Positions 57,018-64,000 of a DNA stretch of 64,000 bases are shown piece after piece. The stretch's first letter is position 1. Every line of letters begins with the position of its first letter. The stretch is from a bacterium (GTDB taxonomy: Bacteria; Planctomycetota; Planctomycetia; Planctomycetales; Planctomycetaceae). The notes under the pieces are model-generated. The model was not told where the DNA came from. It saw only the letters and a list, made by a program, of their open reading frames with translations, and ran no database searches. Location of the stretch: NCBI GenBank assembly GCA_016124895.1, contig WGMU01000050.1, positions 1 through 64,000 of the forward strand, in the 5' to 3' direction. The position numbers were made by a program, and so were the translations under genes.

Positions 57018-59075
57018 TCAGCGATTGAGTTCCGGCTGCGTAATCTCGTTCCCCGCCGCATCGACTGGCTGCTCGATCGTCAGCCAGTCGTCTGGCATCA
57101 GACGCACGAGGTCCGGCAGGTCGTAGTGCCGTAGCACTCCGTGAATCTCGTTGGGCAGTTGACGGTTCGTGACCGGCGTTTCAATGACGCTTTGCCAGCG
57201 CTGCAGCGGGCGTCGCAGTGTCACGTGCCCGAACAGCAATGGTTCGACCACTGCCGCATGGAGCGCCGGTACGCAGGGTTCTCCGACCGCCTGCACATCG
57301 ACCGGACCGGACCAGTTCGTCGCCTGCTTGAGCCAGCGAGCGGCCAACAGAATCTGATCGCCTCGCAGCCCGACAAACGACCTGCCGAGCATGTACGAGA
57401 CGAACCATTCCGCCGAGTTCGGCCCCAGCACGCCAGCCATCGATCCATAACGCCACGGTTTCATGGTGGTCTGCCCGAGCCCCGCCAGATCGACAGAGAG
57501 GACCGCCGCGCCGTCGTGGGCCAGTGCGTTTGTTTGCTCGATTGTCTGCAAGCCGAGTTCCGTCGCTGCGTCCGCCAGAACGAGCACGCACCGGTTCATC
57601 GGTTTTCCGACAGGCAGCACAAGCCGACCAGGGAGAACGAGATCCTCATCGTGCCGCAGACGGATCGTCGCAACCTGCAGACCGTCGCTGGCCGGCTGCG
57701 TTTCGACGGTCGCTTCAACAGCGGGCAGCGTTTCGAGTTCTCGAATTCCTGCCGTCCTGCGGACAAGTCGCCGCTTCCCGTCGCCGTCCAACTCCGCCCA
57801 CTGCGGAGCACGCGCCGCGGCCAGCCGTGCCGCCGATTCACGATTCAGATCGAAAATGGAACGGCTGCCTGCTTCGAGCAGAGCCTGCCCGTGCTCCGTG
57901 CAGAGCAGGCTGGCGTCCGGCAGCGTCGGAACATCGACTGGTTCCGTGATCGCATCTTCGATGTCGAGCAGCCAGCGACGCATGAAACGGACCATCGCGA
58001 CGCGCAGTTCCGAATTGTAACCGTGTTTGTCATCAGTTTCGGCGAGGTCAACCCGCTCTGAAAAACCCATTCGCGTATAAAGCCGCTTCGCCTGACGGAA
58101 CGCGATCCACGAACCCTCAATCGGGACGAAATCCTGAGTCGCGGCCAGAATCAGTGTCGGCCGCGGAGCGCGCAACATGACGAAATCCGGATGATCGAGC
58201 CCATCGCTGATCTGCCCGAAGATGTTCTGCTCGGCGTCGCCCGGACCGGGTCGATCATTTTTGATTCTGGTCGTCGTAATGAAGTTGCCTGGCGCGGCAG
58301 CGACGATCCGATCATCGAGAGCCATCAGAAAGCTGGTCTGATTGCCGCCGCCTGAGTTACCGGTGCAGCCAATCTTCGACGCATCAATGTCCGGGCGGCT
58401 GCAGAGATAATCGATGCCGCGGATGCCGTCCCAGACGAGCTGCGTCGCAAGGTTTTCTCCCAGCAGGATCGGCGCGACGCCGGTCACCATGTGCTCGCCC
58501 GTCGCCCCGTAGGCGCCCTCTGCAGATTCTTGTCCGTCAGCGTCCGACTTGAGCACCTGCTTCCGCTCACCCTGTCCGACGGGGTCGAAGATCAGCGCCG
58601 CGCAGCCGTTTCTCGCGAGCAGAATGCAGGCCTTCTGGTATGCCGAATATGCCTTGCCGTTTTCGCTGTGTCCGCATGGAAACAGCACGCCAGGAAACGG
58701 CATTTCCTGCATGGGCAGATACAGATTCGCGGTGACCGGAAATCCCGGCCGACTCTCGAAGATGATCTTTTCAATCCGATGATCGCCGCGATCGAGCCTC
58801 CCGACGACGCGCGCATTCAACGGTGTCTTCTCAGGAAACCCGCCGAGTCGTTCGACGAACTTCGCTCGCAGGTCGCGTTGCCAGGCGGCAATCTGCTCAG
58901 CCGTCTTTAGTGACTCGTAATGTTCGAGCCGCCGATCCAGCGCCGCGTGAGCGAGCCGCCGGAAGTGGGCCTGCAGCATCCTGTCCGGAACGGCGTCGGG
59001 TTCCGCCGCCGACAGGCAGAGAGCACTCGTCAGCAGAAACAGAGTTACCAGCGCCAGCGGTCCGCGATGAACCAT
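57018..59075 (-). CDS. Secreted acetyl-xylan-esterase-like alpha/beta hydrolase
   Basis: A 685-residue exported protein. A signal peptide (1-23) is followed by an alpha/beta-hydrolase of the acetyl xylan esterase/dienelactone hydrolase group: GVLFPCGHSENGKA, IFDPVGQGERKQ, the nucleophile elbow CTGNSGGGNQTSF and TDDKHGYNSELRVAM. The C-terminal third holds a second hydrolase-like region that lacks an obvious nucleophile (a probable inactive or binding domain). The ATG at 59075 follows GGAGG and opens a signal peptide; the frame continues to 59399 with no supported start. Such proteins deacetylate plant-type polysaccharides; the exact substrate is unknown. Confidence 0.85.
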   Translation of the reverse strand: MVHRGPLALVTLFLLTSALCLSAAEPDAVPDRMLQAHFRRLAHAALDRRLEHYESLKTAEQIAAWQRDLRAKFVERLGGFPEKTPLNARVVGRLDRGDHRIEKIIFESRPGFPVTANLYLPMQEMPFPGVLFPCGHSENGKAYSAYQKACILLARNGCAALIFDPVGQGERKQVLKSDADGQESAEGAYGATGEHMVTGVAPILLGENLATQLVWDGIRGIDYLCSRPDIDASKIGCTGNSGGGNQTSFLMALDDRIVAAAPGNFITTTRIKNDRPGPGDAEQNIFGQISDGLDHPDFVMLRAPRPTLILAATQDFVPIEGSWIAFRQAKRLYTRMGFSERVDLAETDDKHGYNSELRVAMVRFMRRWLLDIEDAITEPVDVPTLPDASLLCTEHGQALLEAGSRSIFDLNRESAARLAAARAPQWAELDGDGKRRLVRRTAGIRELETLPAVEATVETQPASDGLQVATIRLRHDEDLVLPGRLVLPVGKPMNRCVLVLADAATELGLQTIEQTNALAHDGAAVLSVDLAGLGQTTMKPWRYGSMAGVLGPNSAEWFVSYMLGRSFVGLRGDQILLAARWLKQATNWSGPVDVQAVGEPCVPALHAAVVEPLLFGHVTLRRPLQRWQSVIETPVTNRQLPNEIHGVLRHYDLPDLVRLMPDDWLTIEQPVDAAGNEITQPELNR

Positions 59076-59107
59076 AGTGCCCTCCAGGCGAAGACATTGC
59101 GGGTCTT

Positions 59108-59185
59108 GTTTGACCCGAAGCCGCAGGCGATGGCGTTCTGGCAGAACCGATCTGAAACGCCGTCGTCTGCGGCTTCGGGTCAAAC
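59108..59185. repeat. Strong palindromic repeat (TTTGACCCGAAGCCGCAG type)
   Basis: Arms at 59108-59137 (starting GTTTGACCCGAAGCCGCAG) and 59156-59185 pair at 28 of 30 positions around an 18-nt loop. It sits upstream of the acetyl-xylan-esterase-like gene and downstream of the RDD gene. A further GC-rich palindromic region (GGCCGG-type) lies at about 59190-59222. It is probably a dispersed element. Confidence 0.75.
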
Positions 59186-59223
59186 GAATGGCCGGCCGCC
59201 ATCCTGGCACACGCCGGCCGAAG

Positions 59224-60882
59224 TCAATGCACCTCACCCTTCCACACAACGCGGGTCTTCGACATCTTGTCGTGCAGCGTTTTTCGATCTTTGTCGAACG
59301 CGCACATAAAGAAGCCAATCCCGAGAATTGCGCCGCTGGCGATCCTTCCGATGTACCTGCTGAACGCGACTCCCTGGGAAATCGGTGCTTTGAAGTCATC
59401 GTAAACGACGGTCAAGCCGAGCGCTTTCATGCCCATGGTTGCCCGGCCTGGTCCACTTTCCGTGAACGTGAAGTAGAGAATTGAAAACACAAGCGAGACA
59501 ACTCCGGGAGCATAGTTGACACTTTCCGGGATCCAGTCCATTTCCAGACTCAGCAGCATCAGCCGCGCAACGATTAATGCGCCCCCGACGACAATCCCCG
59601 CCACGTTGATAATGACCAGGTCAACCAGATAGGCGAGGTAGCGAATCCAGAATCCGGCAGGCTCGTTGGCGATGACCTTATCACCCGTTTCCAGATCGCG
59701 TGCGAAGTAATAGGCCAGCAGGCCGGTGGGCCGCATCATGAAGAACGACGACATGCAGGAAATGGCCCCGAGAATCACGAATATCAGATAAATCAATGCG
59801 AAGCCGAAGACGGCGCCCAGCAGACCATAGAGAAACCCGCGCTGATCGGGAGCGATGTCGACGCCGCACAGTTCAATCAGCCAGTTGAGGCTCGTGATAA
59901 AGCTCTCAAATAGCTTCCCGTAAAACAGGCCGGCAACGACCGAGATCGCAATTGTGACGATGTAGACGCAGATGGCGATCAGCCACCACCAGGCGACGGG
60001 GGCAAAGTTCTTGAATGTGATCCTCAGCATGTGATACGGGATGTAGGCCTTCCACGTGTACTTTGCGGAGAGGTGGCACATGGCGACGGGGAACGTCAGC
60101 ACGGCGACCAGGTAGATCGCCAGCGACCCGAATGCGGCGATCATCGGGTCGAGAAGTAACCCCGCGACTCCGGCCCAGACGGCCAGCAATGGGAACGCGA
60201 CCGCGACTGGCCAGAAGATCGCTTTGACGCCGAACGCGACATCGGCGAAGAAATCAAAATTGAAGCGTTTGAGTTCGTCCTTCTGATCCATCGTGGCTTT
60301 GACAATCTCGGTCCACAACTGCCAGAAGCAGCCGATTGAACCGAGGTAGAAGGCGGTGGCAAGTCCACCCCAGAACAGCTTCGGCGGGAACTGTTCGCAA
60401 TAGGTGACCATGAACACGGCTGCTGAGGTCAGCGTCATGAAGAATGACCAGAACAGACTCAGCCTCAAACCCAGTGTCCAGTTCTTCTTGAAGAAGGTCC
60501 ACGAGTCCGTCCACGCCAGACGATAGTACAGATCGGGATCGGGGCCGCCGCGGGAGCGTTTCTTTTTCTGCTTCGCGCTGAGCTGGCCCGTTTCCAGATT
60601 GATGCCGCATTCCGGGCACTCGATGTCTTCTTCGTCGACTTCGGCAGCGCATTTCGGGCAGATGCGGATGTCGCCGTGCTCGGCGCCCCCCAGATCGAGC
60701 TGGTTGAAGAAATCCTCGTCGTGAACATCGGCTTGAGGCTGCGGCGCTGCGGCTTTCTTCCGCCGCGGACCGCCTGGAACGCGAACCGGCGATCCGCACT
60801 TTTTGCACTTCACGGTCTTGCCGCGCGCAGCGTCGGGAACCGTCAGCCCCGCTCCGCACTCACAACGCACTTTGATCGGCAT
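59224..60882 (-). CDS. Zinc-ribbon, multi-helix RDD-family membrane protein
   Basis: A 552-residue protein. Residues 1-40 hold a zinc ribbon (CxC and CKKC) starting MPIKVRCECG, and a second ribbon lies near residues 75-95 (CPKC and CPEC). A polar Lys-rich linker follows, then several helices (about 140-370) and a C-terminal RDD domain (IRYLAYLVDLVIINVAGIVV; GRATMGMKALGLTVV; FSRYIGRI). RDD proteins are membrane proteins with roles in transport or stress. The start ATG at 60882 follows GGGAG and matches the MPI start of the other ribbon proteins; a GTG two codons upstream is less likely. Confidence 0.85.
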   Translation of the reverse strand: MPIKVRCECGAGLTVPDAARGKTVKCKKCGSPVRVPGGPRRKKAAAPQPQADVHDEDFFNQLDLGGAEHGDIRICPKCAAEVDEEDIECPECGINLETGQLSAKQKKKRSRGGPDPDLYYRLAWTDSWTFFKKNWTLGLRLSLFWSFFMTLTSAAVFMVTYCEQFPPKLFWGGLATAFYLGSIGCFWQLWTEIVKATMDQKDELKRFNFDFFADVAFGVKAIFWPVAVAFPLLAVWAGVAGLLLDPMIAAFGSLAIYLVAVLTFPVAMCHLSAKYTWKAYIPYHMLRITFKNFAPVAWWWLIAICVYIVTIAISVVAGLFYGKLFESFITSLNWLIELCGVDIAPDQRGFLYGLLGAVFGFALIYLIFVILGAISCMSSFFMMRPTGLLAYYFARDLETGDKVIANEPAGFWIRYLAYLVDLVIINVAGIVVGGALIVARLMLLSLEMDWIPESVNYAPGVVSLVFSILYFTFTESGPGRATMGMKALGLTVVYDDFKAPISQGVAFSRYIGRIASGAILGIGFFMCAFDKDRKTLHDKMSKTRVVWKGEVH

Positions 60883-61285
60883 GTCCACTCCCGCAAAGTT
60901 GTCACGGAATCGAGTTCCACACGATGGGCAGACGCGACGCCACGGCCTCGCTGTTTTCGATGCTGCCCGCGTCGGTCACGTCAATGAGCAGCCCAAATAT
61001 CGGCATTTGGCAAAGTCGGTAACTCTAGCAGTGTCGGTCAGGCGATTTCACGTCTGCAACGCGTTCTCGCACCGGCAAAACGCGTGGGATTCCGAATCGA
61101 ATTGTGACACGGATCGATCACATTGCCGTCTGTGAACTAGGCTCTTTCGGAAAACTCAGTACGACTCGATTCTACTGCTTTCAAATCGAGTCAGGCTTTC
61201 GAGGAACCTGGCCCGTCGCGTTCTGCCGCTATCGAATGACGCCGTTCCGGTATTTCTGATTCTGTGTTTTTGCGGGCACGCTGCC
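60883..61285. other. Gene-free stretch between divergent RDD and secreted-protein genes
   Basis: No gene is seen. Two small perfect palindromes stand out: CCAAAT-ATCGGC-ATTTGG at 60993-61010, and GACTCGATT paired with AATCGAGTC at 61163-61192 (9-bp arms, 12-nt loop). Either could be an operator or a transcript hairpin. No strong -35/-10 pair was seen. Confidence 0.5.
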
Positions 61286-62500
61286 ATGAGTCGATCGAAC
61301 CGTCCACCCCTGTACGTGCTTGGCGCAACGAGCATGCTCTTTGCGTCTACGCTTCTGTTGCGTCCTGACAAAGATGCAGATTCGTCACAATCGGCTGAGC
61401 CGGGCGTCCTGGTTCTGCCGCAGCCGCTTGCCGCCGCTGAACTGGAAAACGAGCCGCCACCGTTACGTGACGGTGCGACGAAGGCTTCGGCGCGACACGC
61501 AGTCGGCCCGGCAACGACGACGGCGGGCATTGATCAGCCGCCAGCGTCGGACGAGCCGCAGGCGCACAAGGAAACCTCGACTCAGAGTTCGTCGAAAAGC
61601 GATGCGCGAGTCGGGGACGCGAAGTCAACCGCGCCGCAATTGCACACAACGATCGGTTCGGTCGAAATCTTTCCGACGTCGAACGAGTGGAATCGACGGG
61701 TCGACGCTCTGCCGGTGCATCAGCTTTCGCCAGTCTGGTTGCGATCGATCGGGCTCGACAAAGGGCTGCATCCGGATTTCGGCACGACCTGGCGAGGCGT
61801 CCCGAACGGCATTCCGTTTGTCGTTGTACGGCCGGAACAGCCGAAAGTCGCAGTGGCGTTTGAGTACGCGGACGAGAGCGATCCCGGTCCGTATCCGATC
61901 CCACCCAACCCGCCGATTGAAGGCGGCCGCGACGCCCCATGGGACAGCGACCGGCACGTAATCATGATCGACCCGCAACAACGGCGTCTCTACGAGCTGT
62001 ATCAGTTAATCCCGGATCCGATCGTCGGCTGGCGAGCCGGTTCCGGAGCGATCTTTGACCTGAGCCGCAATCATGACCGTCCGGAAGGCTGGACCTCGGC
62101 CGACGCTGCCGGCCTGCCGATCTTTCCGGGACTGGTTCGCTATGACGAGGTCGCCGCCGGTGAGATTCGACATGCGCTGCGTTTCACCGTGGTGAAGTCA
62201 CAGCGAGCGTACATCTTTCCGGCGAGACACTTTGCCAGCCGGTCCAGTGATCCGAACCTGCCACCGATGGGCCTGCGCGTCCGGTTGCGAGCCGACTTCG
62301 ACGTCTCGAAGTTCCCGCCAGGTGTCCGCGTCATTCTCACAGCGCTGCAGCGTTACGGGATGCTGCTGGCTGATAACGGCAGCGACTGGTTCATCTCCGG
62401 CGCACCAGACCCACGCTGGAACGACAGCGAACTCGCGACGCTCAAGCAGATCAAGGGTCGCGATCTCGAATGTGTCGTGACGGGCGAGCTGAACCCGTAG
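61286..62500 (+). CDS. Secreted or membrane-anchored hypothetical protein
   Basis: A 404-residue protein with an N-terminal hydrophobic segment (about 9-25), then a low-complexity polar linker (about 28-110) and a compact domain of about 280 residues. That domain contains WNRRVDALPVHQLSPVW, DRHVIMIDPQQRRLYELYQL and DWFISGAPDPRWNDSELA. The pattern is like surface proteins annotated hypothetical in several bacteria; no catalytic motif is certain. A hairpin directly follows its stop codon. Confidence 0.75.
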   Translation: MSRSNRPPLYVLGATSMLFASTLLLRPDKDADSSQSAEPGVLVLPQPLAAAELENEPPPLRDGATKASARHAVGPATTTAGIDQPPASDEPQAHKETSTQSSSKSDARVGDAKSTAPQLHTTIGSVEIFPTSNEWNRRVDALPVHQLSPVWLRSIGLDKGLHPDFGTTWRGVPNGIPFVVVRPEQPKVAVAFEYADESDPGPYPIPPNPPIEGGRDAPWDSDRHVIMIDPQQRRLYELYQLIPDPIVGWRAGSGAIFDLSRNHDRPEGWTSADAAGLPIFPGLVRYDEVAAGEIRHALRFTVVKSQRAYIFPARHFASRSSDPNLPPMGLRVRLRADFDVSKFPPGVRVILTALQRYGMLLADNGSDWFISGAPDPRWNDSELATLKQIKGRDLECVVTGELNP

Positions 62501-62520
62501 GCAGGTTTTCCAGAACCTGC
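62501..62520 (+). terminator. Hairpin directly after stop codon, no T-tract
   Basis: GCAGGTT at 62501-62507 and AACCTGC at 62514-62520 are perfectly complementary with a six-base loop, starting one base after the stop of the gene at 61286-62500. There is no T-run, so termination is uncertain. Confidence 0.35.
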
Positions 62521-62652
62521 AGTGACGCAGGGAGCGATTTCGAAATCAGCCTGCCATTGCCACGCAGGCGGAAGGCTTCAACCTGGGATAAAAGAGTCGA
62601 GTAATCACACCTTGCCGCGAGCGGACCGCAATCCAGTTTCGGAAAAACCGGA

Positions 62653-63801
62653 CTACTGCTGGCTGGCCATGACAGACTGCTGCTCGTGATGCGGGATCAG
62701 ATGGAACTCACCGTTGTGGCGTTCGGCCAGGCGTTTCATAAAGAGAACGGAATCCGCGGCGAGTTCGGCTTTGCGGAAACCACGGGCTGACGAGATCGCA
62801 TCGCGAGCGGCTTCGCGGTCGCCAGCAATCAGCAGCCGGAACGCGTTGATCAGTTCTCCCTCGAAAACTTCTTCGAAGGCAAACGTGTGCAGCGACGTTC
62901 TGCCAAACGGAAGCCGCAGCAGATCGGCCTGCGTCTTATGAATAAAGCTGCCATCGGTCAGAAAGTAAATCACGTCGGGCTGCAGTCGCAGAGCAAGCTG
63001 CATGGCCGCGGTTGGTTCCGTGTTTCCATCGGCCTTGAGCGTCTGCATCCATGCCAGGTAGTGCTGCTTCGCTCCGCTGCTGGCTGCAACGGGCATCGAC
63101 GAGGGCATCGTGATTGGCCCTTCATTGAAGAAGATCAGGAAGAACTCCTGATCGACCGACATCGACGCGACCGACTTCACGAGTTCCAGCTTGAGGCGTT
63201 TGAATCGTGTTTTCGCCTCGCTGTCGTGCGGATGGTTCATGCTGCGCGAACAGTCGAGAACGAAGACGAATCGCCGCCCGCTGCTCTGACTGCCGAAGAA
63301 TCCATGACCGGTTCCGTCGCCCGCAGCGTTGCCGTCGCCGTGACCAGTACCGAGTTTCGCCGTCACGCCCGCTGACGTCGCCGGGATTCCGGCAACGTGC
63401 TGACTGAGATCGGCGGTGTTCCAGGCGGGTTGTTCACCAGCGTAATCACTGCTCGTCAGTCGCTGCTGGCGAAAGACGGCGGCTGGCTCGCGAAGCGTCA
63501 CGAGTGCGAATGCGGACGTCTGACCTCCAGCCTGCGCCGACTGGATCTGTTCAGCCGGCGGCAGCGGAGGCACGCATCGTACGAGTTCGAGCTGCTCGAT
63601 CTCGTCCTGAAACGATGCCGCAAATCTGCCGGTCGTCTCGACGGGCGAATGATCCACGATCGAAATCAGTCCGAGACAGACGACCAGAACGACGTGTACA
63701 ACAGCGGACGCCGCTACAGCAAACTTTGACTGCGCCATGGGCTGACGCGGCGCGAAGTTCGCGGCTGAAGCGGCAAGCGGTTCGTGCAGTCCAGTCGTCA
63801 C
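62653..63801 (-). CDS. VWA domain protein with TonB-like N-terminal anchor
   Basis: A 382-residue protein. A membrane helix (about 26-48) contains S32-A-V-V-H36, the same S-x-x-x-H spacing as the ExbB-contacting helix of TonB. A Gly-rich linker follows, then a von Willebrand factor A domain (about 175-370) with the full metal site: DCSRS (D183, S185, S187), the T of DGNTEP and FLTDGSF. The start is GTG at 63801 with AAGGA upstream; an ATG 21 codons in is possible but lacks a ribosome-binding site. VWA domains bind partner proteins through a metal ion. Confidence 0.82.
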   Translation of the reverse strand: MTTGLHEPLAASAANFAPRQPMAQSKFAVAASAVVHVVLVVCLGLISIVDHSPVETTGRFAASFQDEIEQLELVRCVPPLPPAEQIQSAQAGGQTSAFALVTLREPAAVFRQQRLTSSDYAGEQPAWNTADLSQHVAGIPATSAGVTAKLGTGHGDGNAAGDGTGHGFFGSQSSGRRFVFVLDCSRSMNHPHDSEAKTRFKRLKLELVKSVASMSVDQEFFLIFFNEGPITMPSSMPVAASSGAKQHYLAWMQTLKADGNTEPTAAMQLALRLQPDVIYFLTDGSFIHKTQADLLRLPFGRTSLHTFAFEEVFEGELINAFRLLIAGDREAARDAISSARGFRKAELAADSVLFMKRLAERHNGEFHLIPHHEQQSVMASQQ

Positions 63802-64000
63802 GATCGGCGGGTTCCTTCACAAGTGGAAAACGCTGCGTGAGCCTACCCGCCAGCGGAACGACGTGCCAAACAGTTCCGCTCGGCCAACGACAGATTGCCC
63901 GGCTGCCCAGGTCAGGTCGCAACGACTTCAAGGATTGCGGGCCGACTTCGATCGCCAGGTTTGCAGAACGGCTGACTGCGACGATGTGGAGGCTCGCTCA

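Noticed and set aside
63802-64000. A further gene at the right edge
   Set aside because: No frame with a supported start and recognisable content is visible; an ATG near 63984 has too few codons to judge.

Overview
The window looks like chromosomal DNA from a member of the Planctomycetota. The evidence is internal: two gene sets of the planctomycete-type cytochrome (PSCyt1-DUF1549-DUF1553/PSD1) with DUF1501 proteins, many secreted or membrane proteins with N-terminal CxxC zinc ribbons, high-GC coding sequence throughout, and a remnant division cluster (rsmH, ftsL-like, ftsI) with no ftsZ, mur or ftsW gene beside it in this window. No rRNA, tRNA, CRISPR array, transposase or prophage was recognised. 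The region reads as ordinary chromosome with several lineage-specific operons and scattered palindromic intergenic repeats.

Layout. 1-10.3 kb: two PSD1/DUF1501 sets on the minus strand (one DUF1501 gene is cut by the window edge) flank a plus-strand pair, a GYF-domain membrane protein and a B12-binding-type radical SAM protein. 10.5-10.9 kb: a YggU/DUF167 protein. 11.0-22.8 kb: a plus-strand, eight-gene envelope operon behind a good sigma70-like promoter. It encodes a TM protein, a TolQ/ExbB/MotA-type protein, two ExbD/TolR proteins (one with a zinc ribbon), a PQQ-type beta-propeller protein, a TPR plus family-5 solute-binding protein, and two unknown envelope proteins. 23.0-27.5 kb: recJ, then convergent genes for an esterase-like protein and a polytopic membrane protein. 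27.8-29.8 kb: a coiled-coil/cytochrome c/WD40 fusion, followed by a strong terminator hairpin. 30.3-34.5 kb: a hybrid histidine kinase (PAS-HisKA-HATPase-REC-HPt) and a REC-GGDEF diguanylate cyclase. 34.5-38.2 kb (minus): an M28 peptidase, prfB with the programmed +1 frameshift, and a ceramidase-like secreted protein. 38.4-44.8 kb (minus): rsmH, a large LysM membrane protein, an ftsL-like gene, ftsI and a DUF374 acyltransferase. 45.1-50.8 kb: an enolase-superfamily protein, small envelope proteins and an HD-GYP protein. 51.1-53.8 kb: an excisionase-like HTH protein, an M24 aminopeptidase and pdxJ. 54.0-56.9 kb: a three-gene set with two DUF3299 proteins and a secreted CPFC protein. 57.0-63.8 kb: an acetyl-xylan-esterase-like protein, a zinc-ribbon/RDD membrane protein, an unknown secreted protein and a VWA protein with a TonB-like membrane anchor.

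How the genes fit together. The most coherent undescribed system is the 11.0-22.8 kb operon. A proton-driven ExbBD/TolQR-type motor appears to be coupled to large periplasmic beta-propeller, solute-binding and unknown proteins, with no outer-membrane receptor, Pal or TolB gene beside it. A second candidate is the tandem DUF3299/CPFC operon at 54-57 kb, whose products all carry close cysteine pairs on the outer side of the membrane. The kinase-cyclase pair and the distant HD-GYP protein show that cyclic-di-GMP signalling is present. Start codons were chosen from ribosome-binding sites, signal peptides and family length, so several genes begin inside longer open frames.
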